64,000 bases of DNA, taken from Actinomycetota bacterium (GTDB lineage: Bacteria; Actinomycetota; Thermoleophilia; Gaiellales; Gaiellaceae). Each line of letters starts with the position of its first letter. Positions within the stretch are counted from its first letter, which is position 1. The position numbers and the translations under genes were made by a program. This document shows, one piece after another, positions 17,923-26,284 of the stretch. The notes below the pieces were generated by a model that searched no databases, was not told the DNA's origin, and worked only from the letters and a program-made list of their open reading frames with translations. The stretch is from the NCBI GenBank assembly GCA_003139545.1, contig PLJC01000022.1:44960-108959 (forward strand), in the 5' to 3' direction.

Positions 17923-19260
17923 ATGCCGGAGACGCGCTACGCCCGCAGCGGCGACGTCAGCATCGCCTACCAGGTCAGCGGCGACGGCCCCTTCGACGTC
18001 GTTCTGATCCCGCCCCTCACGTCGCACGTCGAGCTGGTGTGGACGGTGCCGGCCATGCGTACGCTGCTCGAGCGGCTCTCCTCGTTCTGCCGGCTCATCC
18101 ACCTCGACAAGCGCGGCACCGGCATGTCGGACCGCGTCGCGGGCGTGCCGACGCTGGAGACGCGAATGGACGACGTGCGGGCGGTGATGGATGCCGCCGG
18201 CTCCCAGCGCGCCGCGCTCATCGGCTGGTCGGAGGGCGTGGCGATGAGCGTCCTCTTCGCAGCGACGTATCCAGCCCGCACGTGGGCGCTCGTCCTCTAC
18301 GGCGGCAAGGCGCGAACGCTGAGCGCGCCGGACTACCCCTGGGGACCGTCAGAAGCGCGTTTCACGGAGCAGCTCGCCGGCAGCCGCACCGAGCGCGAAC
18401 GGCCCGGACACCACGAGGACATGGCACGCTCGGGCGCCCCGGAAGCGGGTGAAGACGAGATTCGCGCGCTCGCCCATTTCTTCCGGAACAGCGCGAGCCC
18501 GGGCGCGGAGGAAGCGGTGTCCCGCATGAACGCGCTCATCGACGTCCGCAACATCCTGCCAACGATCCACGTGCCGACGCTGGTCCTCCACCACGCCGGC
18601 GACAGCTGGGTCCCGCTCGAGCAGGGACGCGACCTCGCGAGTCGCATCGCCGGCGCAAAGTTCACGGAACTGCCGGGGCGAGGTCACATCCCGCCGGCTG
18701 CACGGATGGACAGCGTCGCCGACGAGATGGAGGCCTTTCTCCTCGCAGCGTGGGAGACGGCCTCCGTGGAGCACGAGCCCGACCGCGTGCTCGCCACCGT
18801 GCTCTTCACCGACATCGTCGGCTCGACGGCAAAGATGGCCGAGCTCGGCGACTCGCGCTGGCGGGAGCTGCTCGAGCAGCACCACGCGCTCGTTCGCCGC
18901 GAGCTCGCGCGCGGTCGCGGCCGCGAAGTGGACACGGCCGGTGACGGATTCTTCGCCGCGTTCGACGGGCCGGCCCGCGCCATCCGCTGTGCACGTGCGA
19001 TCTCGGACGCGGTGCGCGGGCTCGGCATCGAGGTGCGCGCCGGGCTGCACACCGGCGAGTGCGAGCTGGTCGACGGCAAGGTGGCCGGCATCGCCGTGCA
19101 CACGGGCGCGCGCGTCGCGTCCTACGCAGGCCCGGGCGAGGTGCTCGTCTCGAGCACGGTGCACGATCTCGTCGCAGGCTCCGGGCTCGAGTTCGAGGAC
19201 CGCGGCGTGCACGAGCTCAAGGGCATCCCGGGCGAATGGCGGCTCTACGCCGCCGCCTGA
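17923..19260 (+). CDS. Alpha/beta hydrolase fused to a class III adenylate/guanylate cyclase
   Basis: 445 aa. Residues 1-275 are an alpha/beta hydrolase: nucleophile elbow GWSEG, oxyanion region and a C-terminal GRGHIPPAA histidine. Residues 285-445 are a class III cyclase homology domain: first metal Asp in LFTDIVGST (about 297), second in DTAGDGFFAAFDG, then RAGLHTGECE and VHTGARVASYAGPGEVLVSS. This fusion type is frequent in actinobacteria and is thought to couple ligand sensing by the hydrolase-like domain to cAMP production. Its 3' end overlaps the convergent LigB-like gene by 16 bases. Confidence 0.9.
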   Translation: MPETRYARSGDVSIAYQVSGDGPFDVVLIPPLTSHVELVWTVPAMRTLLERLSSFCRLIHLDKRGTGMSDRVAGVPTLETRMDDVRAVMDAAGSQRAALIGWSEGVAMSVLFAATYPARTWALVLYGGKARTLSAPDYPWGPSEARFTEQLAGSRTERERPGHHEDMARSGAPEAGEDEIRALAHFFRNSASPGAEEAVSRMNALIDVRNILPTIHVPTLVLHHAGDSWVPLEQGRDLASRIAGAKFTELPGRGHIPPAARMDSVADEMEAFLLAAWETASVEHEPDRVLATVLFTDIVGSTAKMAELGDSRWRELLEQHHALVRRELARGRGREVDTAGDGFFAAFDGPARAIRCARAISDAVRGLGIEVRAGLHTGECELVDGKVAGIAVHTGARVASYAGPGEVLVSSTVHDLVAGSGLEFEDRGVHELKGIPGEWRLYAAA

Positions 19261-19955
19261 ACTTCCGCGACCGCCATGCCGTAGTACGTCGGCGCTGCGT
19301 ACGCGAGCAGGTCAACCGCCGCGTCCTCACCCATCGCGCCCTGAAGGACGAGGAGCTGCCAGAGCGAGTCCGCCTTGCCGGCCTCGACGTGCTCGGCCAG
19401 CGGTTGGAAGTCGAGCCGGCCGGAGCCGAGGATCTCGAGCAGCTTCGCGTCGTACACGGCGGCCGCCGGATCGAAGCCGTACGGCCCGTCCGCGGCGTGC
19501 GCGTGGCCGTGGTCGGCCGACGCGATGAGCGCGTGGCGCCCAGGCAGTCCGGCGATCGCGCGGCCGAGCCGAAGGTGCTCCTCGAGGGGCCGGTCGCGCG
19601 CGGGAGCGACGACCACGACGCGCTTCGCGCGCATGCAGGAGAGCGGCACCTCCGTTCCCCAGTCGAGCGGCATCTCCGCCTGCGACGCGTCGTTCCCGCC
19701 GTATGAGACTCCGAGGATCGGCAGGTCGGCCGCCAGGAGTGCCTGCGCGAGCTCGCGGTCCGTCTCCCACTCCCCCACGCGGCCGGCGGTGATGACTGCG
19801 AAGTGACCCTCGACGTGCACGTTGTGCGGCGTGACGACGATGGCGGTGTCGGGCGCGGCAGCATCGAAGCGGCGGCCGAGCACCTCCATCGCGGCGCGCA
19901 GCTCGGGCGCGAGGTCGAGATCGCCGTGCGGCGCGATCGCCGCGAAGACGATCAC
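19245..19955 (-). CDS. LigB-superfamily extradiol dioxygenase-like protein
   Basis: 236 aa. The opening AAIAPHGDLDL and TPHNVHVEGHF supply the metal-ligand-type histidines of class III extradiol dioxygenases and their MEMO/LigB relatives, and SADHGHAHA a further His cluster. Such stand-alone proteins (COG3885-like) have no assigned reaction. The GTG start at 19953-19955 overlaps the nucleoside hydrolase stop as GTGA, so it is the last gene of the ribokinase-hydrolase run. Longer in-phase frame upstream is antiphase to the hydrolase gene and not real. Confidence 0.75.
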   Translation of the reverse strand: MIVFAAIAPHGDLDLAPELRAAMEVLGRRFDAAAPDTAIVVTPHNVHVEGHFAVITAGRVGEWETDRELAQALLAADLPILGVSYGGNDASQAEMPLDWGTEVPLSCMRAKRVVVVAPARDRPLEEHLRLGRAIAGLPGRHALIASADHGHAHAADGPYGFDPAAAVYDAKLLEILGSGRLDFQPLAEHVEAGKADSLWQLLVLQGAMGEDAAVDLLAYAAPTYYGMAVAEVQAAA

Positions 19956-20848
19956 GGCAGGGTTGCGATCCGCTCGTGGAGCAGATCGAGGAATCGCGCT
20001 GCGTCGACGTCGACGCCGACGTGCGCGTTCCGCGTCCCGCTCGTGGCGTGCCAGCGGTCGACCACGGTACGGCCGTCGCAGAAGCGCGACGCGGTCTCGA
20101 TCTCGACGTTGCAGTGCACCGTCTCGAGCAAGGAGGGATCGATCACGTGCGCGACCGCCATCGCGTCGTGGATCGGCGATCCGTCGAAGCCGTAGCGCTC
20201 CTCGTGGAAGTGCTGGAAGAAGTCGGACAGCTCGGCGACCACGCGCCCGGCGCGGCCCGTGCGGCGCAGGCGGTCTGCGTGCGCCCGTGTGAAGAGCGCC
20301 TTGTGCGTGACGTCGAGTCCGACCATCGTCAGGTCGATTCCGCTTCCGAACACCGCCGCCGCAGCTTCCGGGTCGACGAACGCGTTGAACTCCGCTGCCG
20401 GCGTGATGTTGCCCTCCGCGATCGCACCGCCCATCCACACGATGCGGTCGATGCGCACGCCGCGTTGGACGAGACGGGCGACGTTCGTCAGCGGCCCGGT
20501 CGCCACGAGCACGACGCCGGGCTCGAGCCAGTCGGCCGGGTCGGCGTCCGATGGCATCGCGGAGGGCTCCGGCAGGTCCGGCCCGTCCAGCCCGCTCTCG
20601 CCGTGCACGTGCGCGGCGGTGCGCAACGGCCGGCGGAGCGGCGCGGCGGCACCTCGGACGACCGGGATGTCCGCGCGTCCGCCGAGCTCGAGCACCTTGA
20701 GCGCGTTGCGCGTCGTCTTGTCCACGGTCTGGTTGCCCGCGACCGTGACGATGCCGCGCAGCTCCACCTCCGGCGAGGCGAGCGCGAGCAGGATGGCGAT
20801 CGCGTCGTCGTGGCCCGGGTCGCAGTCGATGACGATCGGGATGCTCAC
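19952..20848 (-). CDS. Inosine/uridine-preferring nucleoside hydrolase
   Basis: 298 aa calcium enzyme splitting ribonucleosides into base and ribose. The N-terminal metal motif DCDPGHDDA (8-16) is intact, as are HGESGLDGPDLPEP and the C-terminal FDGSPIHDAMAVAHV. The GTG start at 20846-20848 overlaps the ribokinase stop as GTGA; a frame extension upstream lacks family similarity. Its ribose product is the substrate of the adjacent ribokinase, and the nucleoside importer at 9297-14393 would feed both, giving an uptake-to-ribose-5-phosphate route. Confidence 0.92.
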   Translation of the reverse strand: MSIPIVIDCDPGHDDAIAILLALASPEVELRGIVTVAGNQTVDKTTRNALKVLELGGRADIPVVRGAAAPLRRPLRTAAHVHGESGLDGPDLPEPSAMPSDADPADWLEPGVVLVATGPLTNVARLVQRGVRIDRIVWMGGAIAEGNITPAAEFNAFVDPEAAAAVFGSGIDLTMVGLDVTHKALFTRAHADRLRRTGRAGRVVAELSDFFQHFHEERYGFDGSPIHDAMAVAHVIDPSLLETVHCNVEIETASRFCDGRTVVDRWHATSGTRNAHVGVDVDAARFLDLLHERIATLP

Positions 20849-21666
20849 ATCAACGCGTCCACTTCCGCCGCCGTCGGCAGCGACGTCTGCGCGCCGAAGC
20901 GCGAGGCGGCGAGCGCCCCGGCGATGCATGCGCGACGCAGCGCCTCCTCGCGCGTGCGACCCTCGAGAAGCGAGACGACGAGACACGCGGTGAATGCGTC
21001 GCCGGCCGCGGTGCCGTCGACCGCCTCGATCGCCGGCGGCGTCGCCCGTGCGACCTCCTTCCCGTCCTCGAGCAGGATCGCTCCCTCCGCCCCGAGCGTG
21101 AGAGCGACGACGCCGTCGCGCTCGGGCAGCGTCCCCACCTCGAAGCGGTTCACGATCGTGACGTCCGCGGCCGGGATGGGGCCGAGTGCCGGCGCGGCGT
21201 TGAGGAAGAAGCCGTCGGGCGCGAGCTGGGAGGCGCGCTCCACCGTCTCGAGCGGGATCTCCAACTGGCAGAGGACGGCGTCCGTGTCGCCCAGGTCGAG
21301 GTCGTCCGGCAGAAGTTGGAGATTCGCGCCGGGGGCGACGACGATCTCGTTGTCGCCGTTCGCGTCGACGGTGATGAGCGCCACGCCGGTCGGCCCCTGC
21401 ACCCGCTTCAGCCGGTCGAGTCGTACGCCGGCCCGCTCCAGCTCGGCGAGCGCCAGCGCTGCGTGCTCGTCGTCGCCGACGCAGGCGATGAGATCCACCT
21501 CCGCGCCGAGGCGGGCGGCCGCGACCGCCTGGTTGGCGCCCTTGCCGCCGGGGATCCGGCTGAAGGTCGCACCGGTGACGGTCTCCCCCGGCTGCGGCAG
21601 GCGCTCTGCGAGGGCGACGAGGTCGAGGTTGATCGACCCGACGACGGTCAGGCGAACCGGGGGCAC
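20845..21666 (-). CDS. rbsK: Ribokinase (PfkB family)
   Basis: 273 aa sugar kinase making ribose-5-phosphate. It has GSINLDLVALAERLPQPGET, the first PfkB signature IPGGKGANQAVAAARLG and the second, VDGTAAGDAFTA, containing the catalytic Asp; the usual TGAGDAF is TAAGDAF here, one Gly to Ala in the anion hole. It is slightly short for the family. GTG start at 21664-21666, ten bases after the previous stop. Overlap with the hydrolase gene supports a nucleoside-ribose role; a related sugar cannot be excluded. Confidence 0.88.
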   Translation of the reverse strand: MPPVRLTVVGSINLDLVALAERLPQPGETVTGATFSRIPGGKGANQAVAAARLGAEVDLIACVGDDEHAALALAELERAGVRLDRLKRVQGPTGVALITVDANGDNEIVVAPGANLQLLPDDLDLGDTDAVLCQLEIPLETVERASQLAPDGFFLNAAPALGPIPAADVTIVNRFEVGTLPERDGVVALTLGAEGAILLEDGKEVARATPPAIEAVDGTAAGDAFTACLVVSLLEGRTREEALRRACIAGALAASRFGAQTSLPTAAEVDALM

Positions 21667-21676
21667 CCGGGGGAAT

Positions 21677-22240
21677 CTAGGCGACGGTCAGGACGCGCAG
21701 GTCGTCGAGCGCGCCGCCGAGGAGGTTCTCGCGCAGGTCGAAGAGGCCGGCCCAGAGCGACGAGGGGTCGGGAACGAGCTCGATGCGCGCAGCGTCGGAG
21801 AGCCCCTCGAGCGCACGCACGAGCACAGCCAGCTCGAGGTACGCCTGCGCAACGCGGTCGGCCGGAACGCGCACGCCGGCCCGATCGAGGATCGGCTCCC
21901 AGTCCAGCAGCTCGGCGACGCCGGGTCCCCCGTACCACGACCGGCCTTCGAGCGCATCGGCCTCGAGCTCGAGCAGATAGCGGTCGAGGGGATCCTGGAG
22001 ACCGGAGAGCGCGGTCTCGACGCGCTCGGCCGCCCTGCGCAGCGCGGCCTGGCGGCCGCCCGGCGTTGCCGGCTTCGGCTCGCCGCGCGCCCACTGCTCG
22101 AGCTGACGACAAAACGCGAGCGCGGCCGCCTCGCAGGCGCCGAGCTGTGCCACGAGCCGCAGCGCTGTCGCCTGTTCGGTCGCGCACTCCTCGAGCACGT
22201 CAGCCCACGTGGGCACGTAGCGCAGGCGGTGGTGGGCCAC
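21677..22240 (-). CDS. Hypothetical helical protein downstream of RNase J
   Basis: 187 aa, not recognised. The composition is strongly alpha-helical, rich in Ala, Leu, Glu and Arg, with no membrane segment and no signal peptide. Two cysteines occur near residues 35 and 44. The GTG start shares its G with the TAG stop of the RNase J gene, so it is translationally coupled to it. A helper or regulator of RNase J is conceivable, but nothing in the sequence shows it. Confidence 0.7.
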   Translation of the reverse strand: MAHHRLRYVPTWADVLEECATEQATALRLVAQLGACEAAALAFCRQLEQWARGEPKPATPGGRQAALRRAAERVETALSGLQDPLDRYLLELEADALEGRSWYGGPGVAELLDWEPILDRAGVRVPADRVAQAYLELAVLVRALEGLSDAARIELVPDPSSLWAGLFDLRENLLGGALDDLRVLTVA

Positions 22241-23901
22241 TAAACCTCCACCAGCACCGGGAGGATCATCGGCCGCCTGCGCGTCCGGTGGTACACGATG
22301 CCGCCGAGCGCGTCGTGCAGATGCTCCTGGAGGAGCTTGATCTCCGTCACGTCGTCCTTGAGCAGCTGTTCGAGCACACGCAGCGCCTCGGCGCGCAAGT
22401 CGTCCAGGAGCGGCTCCGCGCCTTCGCCGAACCCGCGCACGATCAGCTCCGGCGGCGCGGTGAGGGCGCCGGCGCCGTTCGAGGCGGCAAGGGTGGCGAC
22501 GACGATGACGACGCCGTCTTCTGCGAGCCGGCGCCGATCACGCAGCGCCACGTCGTGCACGTCGCCGACGCCGAGGCCGTCGACGAAGGTCATCCCCGCC
22601 TGGACATGGTCGACGACGCGCGCGACGCCGTCCTTCAGCTCGACCACGGTGCCGTTCTCGGCCAGCACGATGTTCTCCTCCGCGAGGCCGCTCTCGCGCG
22701 CGAGCTGGGCATGCGCGGCGAGCATGCGGAACTCGCCGTGCACGGGCATGACGGCGCGCGGACGGAGCAGGGCGATGATCGTCCGCAGCTCCTCTGCGCG
22801 CCCATGCCCGGAGACGTGCACCGGCGCATTGTCCTCGTGCAGCACCTCGGCGCCCGACCGGGCGAGGCGGTTGATCGCGTCATGCACGCGCAGCTCGTTG
22901 CCGGGGATCGGCTTCGCCGAGATGATCACCGTGTCGCCGGCCTCGACCCGGACGGCGGGATGGTCGTTGTACGCGATGCGCGTCATCGCCGACATCGGCT
23001 CGCCCTGGCTTCCCGTGCAGAGGATGAGCTGCTCGCCGGGCGGGAGCTCGGCGAGGTCCTGCGGGCGCAGGATCATCTCTTCGGGAACGTTCATGTAGCC
23101 GAGGTTGCGTGCGATGTTCGCGTTCTTGCGCATCGAGCGGCCGACGAACGCGACCTTGCGCCCGCACTCGATGCCGACGTCGGCGGCCTGCTGCATGCGA
23201 TGCACGTTGGATGCGAACGACGAGATGAGGATCCGGCCCGTCCTGGACGGGAAGATCTGTCGGAACGCCTCGCCGACGACGCGCTCCGACTGCGTGACGC
23301 CGGCCCGTTCGGCGTTCGTCGAGTCGCCGAGGAGGAGGTCGACGCCCTGGTTGCCGACCGAGGCGAGCTTGCCGACGTCGGTCCGCTGGCCGTCGACGGG
23401 CGTGTGGTCGATCTTGTAGTCGCCGGTGTGCACGACGCGCCCGCCGGGCGTCTCGAGCACGACCGCGGCCGCATCCGGGATCGAGTGCGCCATGCGAATG
23501 AATTCGATCCGGAACGGGCCGAGATTGAACGGCTCGCCGCCGGGCGCGACCTCGCGGAGCTCCGCTTCGCGCGCGAGGCCGTGCTCGTCCAGCTTCGACT
23601 TGATCAGGCCGAGCGTGAGCCTCGTCGCGACGACGACCGGAACGTGCACCTCGCGCATGAGATACGGCAACGAGCCGACGTGGTCCTCGTGGCCGTGCGT
23701 GAGCACGACGCCGCGAATCATCTCCGCGCGCTCGACGAGATAAGAGAAGTCCGGGAGGACGAGGTCGACGCCGAGATGCTCGTCGCGCGGGAACGCGAGG
23801 CCGGCATCGACGATCACGATCGAGCCGTCGGCCTCGTACACGGTCATGTTCTTCCCCACCTCGCCGAGGCCGCCGAGGGGAATGATCCGGCAGACGCCCA
23901 A
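22240..23901 (-). CDS. rnj: Ribonuclease J
   Basis: 553 aa metallo-beta-lactamase/beta-CASP ribonuclease with 5'-3' exo- and endonuclease activity in RNA decay and rRNA maturation. The zinc site is LTHGHEDHVGSLPYL, with downstream HTGDYKIDHTP, GDSTNAER, and the beta-CASP motifs SMRKNANIA, CTGSQGEPMSA and PVHGEFRMLAAHA. I prefer the TTG at 23899-23901 (LGVCRIIPLGGLGEVGKN), because upstream in-frame starts would lie inside a 168-bp inverted-repeat element. That element's end supplies a GGAAGG before the TTG. The presence of both RNase J and RNase Y is common in actinobacteria and firmicutes. Confidence 0.95.
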   Translation of the reverse strand: MGVCRIIPLGGLGEVGKNMTVYEADGSIVIVDAGLAFPRDEHLGVDLVLPDFSYLVERAEMIRGVVLTHGHEDHVGSLPYLMREVHVPVVVATRLTLGLIKSKLDEHGLAREAELREVAPGGEPFNLGPFRIEFIRMAHSIPDAAAVVLETPGGRVVHTGDYKIDHTPVDGQRTDVGKLASVGNQGVDLLLGDSTNAERAGVTQSERVVGEAFRQIFPSRTGRILISSFASNVHRMQQAADVGIECGRKVAFVGRSMRKNANIARNLGYMNVPEEMILRPQDLAELPPGEQLILCTGSQGEPMSAMTRIAYNDHPAVRVEAGDTVIISAKPIPGNELRVHDAINRLARSGAEVLHEDNAPVHVSGHGRAEELRTIIALLRPRAVMPVHGEFRMLAAHAQLARESGLAEENIVLAENGTVVELKDGVARVVDHVQAGMTFVDGLGVGDVHDVALRDRRRLAEDGVVIVVATLAASNGAGALTAPPELIVRGFGEGAEPLLDDLRAEALRVLEQLLKDDVTEIKLLQEHLHDALGGIVYHRTRRRPMILPVLVEV

Positions 23902-23902
23902 G

Positions 23903-24070
23903 CTAGTGTCCCTTCCGGTGATGGTCTCGCGTCTCTGGCGAGCGAAAAGCAAGCCAGGCAAGGACGCAGGGAGCGCCGATAGCCGTAGCTATCGGCGCGA
24001 CTGAGGACGCAGCATGGCGCTGCTTTGCAGCCGCCAGAGGCGCACTGACTATTGCCGGAAGGGACACTAG
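23903..24070. mobile_element. MITE-like element, 168 bp, between dapA and RNase J
   Basis: The ends are perfect 16-bp inverted repeats, CTAGTGTCCCTTCCGG (23903-23918) and its complement (24055-24070). Inside lie a second inverted pair (23929-23940 with 24032-24043, 11 of 12), two direct copies of AGGACGCAG (23961, 24004) and a central 11-bp hairpin GCGCCGATAGC with loop CGTA (23973-23998). It encodes no protein. The right end contains the dapA TAG stop; the left end stops one base before the RNase J TTG codon. CTAG at both ends could be a target duplication. Parent transposase not identifiable here. Confidence 0.8.
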
Positions 24071-24948
24071 GCCCGGACCGGCTCGAGCACGCCGGCCCGC
24101 TCGAGGCAGGCGCGAATCTGCGCGAGCTCGTCGTCGGTCGGCTCGACCATCGGCAGCCGGTAGCCGCCGACCTCGTGCCCGAGGAGATTGACGGCGGCCT
24201 TGATCGGGATCGGGTTCGTCTGGATCTTCAGGAGCTCGAACGCGGGCGCCATCGCGTCGTTCAGTGCCTTCGCGCCGGCCGTGTCGCCGCTCTTGTACAG
24301 CCGGACCATCTCCTTCGTCTGCGGCCCCCAGACGTGCGTGTGCACACAGATGCCGCCCTCACCGCCGAGCTCGAGGAACGGGTGGACGAGGTTGTCGTCG
24401 CCCGCGTAGAGCGTGAGCCCGGCGTCGACGATGTGCCGCGCCTGGGCGAGGTCGTCGTTGGCCTGCTTCACGCCGGTGACGTTCTCGATCTGCGCGAGCT
24501 CGGTGATCGTCTCCGGCTCGATGTTGACCACGACCCGGCTTGGGATGTTGTAGGCGATCACCGGCTTGTCGGTGACGACCGCGATCTCCTGGAAGTGGCG
24601 GACGATCGCGCGCTGCGGCGGCTTGTTGTAGTACGGCGTGACGGCGAGGATGCCGTGGACGCCGAGGTCGTGCGCCTCACCCGTGAGATGGACCGAGTGC
24701 GCGGTGTCGTACGTGCCGGTGTTCGCGACCACGGTCGCGCGATCGCCGACGGCGTCGATGGCGACGGCGAAGAGCTCGAGCTTCTCCTCGTCGGTGAGCG
24801 TCGGCGCCTCCCCCGTCGTGCCCGCGACGACGAGCCCGTCGGACCCGTTGTCGACGAGGTGGGCGGCGAGGCGCCGGAAGCTTTCGAAGTCGACCGACCC
24901 GTCCTGATGGAACGGGGTGACGATCGCGGTCAGGACTTCTCCGAGCAC
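24067..24948 (-). CDS. dapA: 4-hydroxy-tetrahydrodipicolinate synthase
   Basis: 293 aa aldolase condensing pyruvate with aspartate semialdehyde in lysine/diaminopimelate synthesis. All active-site residues are visible: GTTGE with Thr44-Thr45, Tyr133 in IAYN and the Schiff-base Lys161 in TGVKQAN. GTG start at 24946-24948. Its TAG stop falls within the terminal repeat of the 168-bp element. It is separated from dapB by an osmoprotectant transporter and a flavoprotein gene, an arrangement different from the usual dapB-dapA pairing. Confidence 0.96.
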   Translation of the reverse strand: MLGEVLTAIVTPFHQDGSVDFESFRRLAAHLVDNGSDGLVVAGTTGEAPTLTDEEKLELFAVAIDAVGDRATVVANTGTYDTAHSVHLTGEAHDLGVHGILAVTPYYNKPPQRAIVRHFQEIAVVTDKPVIAYNIPSRVVVNIEPETITELAQIENVTGVKQANDDLAQARHIVDAGLTLYAGDDNLVHPFLELGGEGGICVHTHVWGPQTKEMVRLYKSGDTAGAKALNDAMAPAFELLKIQTNPIPIKAAVNLLGHEVGGYRLPMVEPTDDELAQIRACLERAGVLEPVRA

Positions 24949-24958
24949 GAGGTTGATT

Positions 24959-26284
24959 TTACGGTAGACGGTCGTCGAGCTCCCGCAGGCACCAGAAGAT
25001 GCCTTCGGAGAAGCTCGGGAACGGCTGGATCGTGTCGAGCAGGACGTCGACGGGGACCGCCGCGCGGACGGCGAGCGTCAGCTGTCCCAGCCACTCGGTC
25101 GCCTGCGGCCCGACCGCGACCGCACCAACGAGGACACGCTTCTCTGGGTCGGCGAAGAGGCGCAGGAACCCGTCGCGCTTCGGCTTCTCGTACGTCGCCA
25201 TCCGGGACGTCGCCGTCAGCTCCCACCGCGCGGACACGAGGTCGTCGCCGTCGGTACGCCCGACGGTCGCCACTTCGGGATCCGTGAAGATGCCTGCCGG
25301 GATGGCGCGATAGTCCGCCTCGACCGGCCGACCCGCCATGTCCGCCGCGGCCACGCGCGCCTGGTATTTGCCGATGTGGGTGAAGAGCGCGACGCCCGTG
25401 ACGTCGCCGATCGCCCAGACGTTCTCGGCAGCGCGCATGCGCCCGTCGACCTCGATCCCGCCCAGGCCCGCCTTCACGCCGATGTCTTCGAGGCCGAGGC
25501 CCTGCACGTGGAGCTTGCGGCCGGTCGCGACGAGCAGCGTGTCGGCGTCGACCGTCGAGTCGTCCGACAACGTGAGCCGCACGCCGGGCTCGACGCGCAC
25601 GACGTCCGTGCTGAGCCGTACGTCGATCCCCTCGGTGCGGAACACGTCGGCGATGAGCGCGCCCGCTTCCTCGTGCACGCGGCCGAGCAGGCGCGGGCCG
25701 TGCTCGACGAGCGTCACCTGCGAGCCCATGCCCGCAAAGAACTGCGCGAACTCGGCGCCGACCGGGCCACCGCCCATGATCGCGAGCCGTTTCGGGATGG
25801 AATGCGTGCGCGCCGCATCTTCGTTCGTCCAGTAGTCGACGCTGTCGAGCCCCTCCACCGGAGGAATCGCCGGCGCGGAGCCGGTCGCGATGACCAGCCG
25901 GTCGTACTCGAGCTCAGGCCCGTCCTCGACCGCGATCACGCCCGGGCGGACGACCCGTCCGTAGCCGCGGACGAACCCGGTGCGGTTCTCCTCGAGGAAC
26001 TTCAGCCCCGCGGCGTCGTCCCAGTTGTCGGTCGCCCAGTCCCGCCACTCCCAGACGCCGGCCTCGTCGGGCCGCTGCGACCGGAAGCTCGGAGCGTGGT
26101 CGAGCGCGGACGACAACTCGACCGAGCGCAGCATCGTCTTCGTCGGGATGCAGGCGTAGAACGTGCACTCGCCGCCGACGAGGCGGGTCTCGACGAGTGT
26201 GATCTCCACGTCGGCGTCGAGCCGGCGGAGGGCCCCGACGAAATGCTCGCCGGTCGACCCCCCGCCTAGCACGACGACGCGCAC
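24959..26284 (-). CDS. Flavoprotein pyridine nucleotide-disulfide oxidoreductase (Lpd-like)
   Basis: 441 aa. It has an FAD site VVVLGGGSTGEHF at the N-terminus, the redox-active pair Cys40/Cys45 in GGECTFYACIPTK, an NAD(P) site IMGGGPVGAEFAQFFAGMG and the second FAD motif VWAIGDVTG. The C-terminal interface, normally HPTxSE with a catalytic His-Glu pair, reads FPSFSE, so the catalytic histidine is absent. This suggests an atypical reductase (similar in that respect to quinone reductase-like LpdA proteins), not a true dihydrolipoamide dehydrogenase. GTG start shares one base with the upstream TAG stop. Confidence 0.85.
   Translation of the reverse strand: MRVVVLGGGSTGEHFVGALRRLDADVEITLVETRLVGGECTFYACIPTKTMLRSVELSSALDHAPSFRSQRPDEAGVWEWRDWATDNWDDAAGLKFLEENRTGFVRGYGRVVRPGVIAVEDGPELEYDRLVIATGSAPAIPPVEGLDSVDYWTNEDAARTHSIPKRLAIMGGGPVGAEFAQFFAGMGSQVTLVEHGPRLLGRVHEEAGALIADVFRTEGIDVRLSTDVVRVEPGVRLTLSDDSTVDADTLLVATGRKLHVQGLGLEDIGVKAGLGGIEVDGRMRAAENVWAIGDVTGVALFTHIGKYQARVAAADMAGRPVEADYRAIPAGIFTDPEVATVGRTDGDDLVSARWELTATSRMATYEKPKRDGFLRLFADPEKRVLVGAVAVGPQATEWLGQLTLAVRAAVPVDVLLDTIQPFPSFSEGIFWCLRELDDRLP

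Noticed and set aside
23902..23961. RNase J starting at an upstream TTG (573 aa)
   Set aside because: The extra residues would be encoded by the 168-bp repeat element and do not resemble RNase J; the TTG at 23899-23901 gives the conserved N-terminus.
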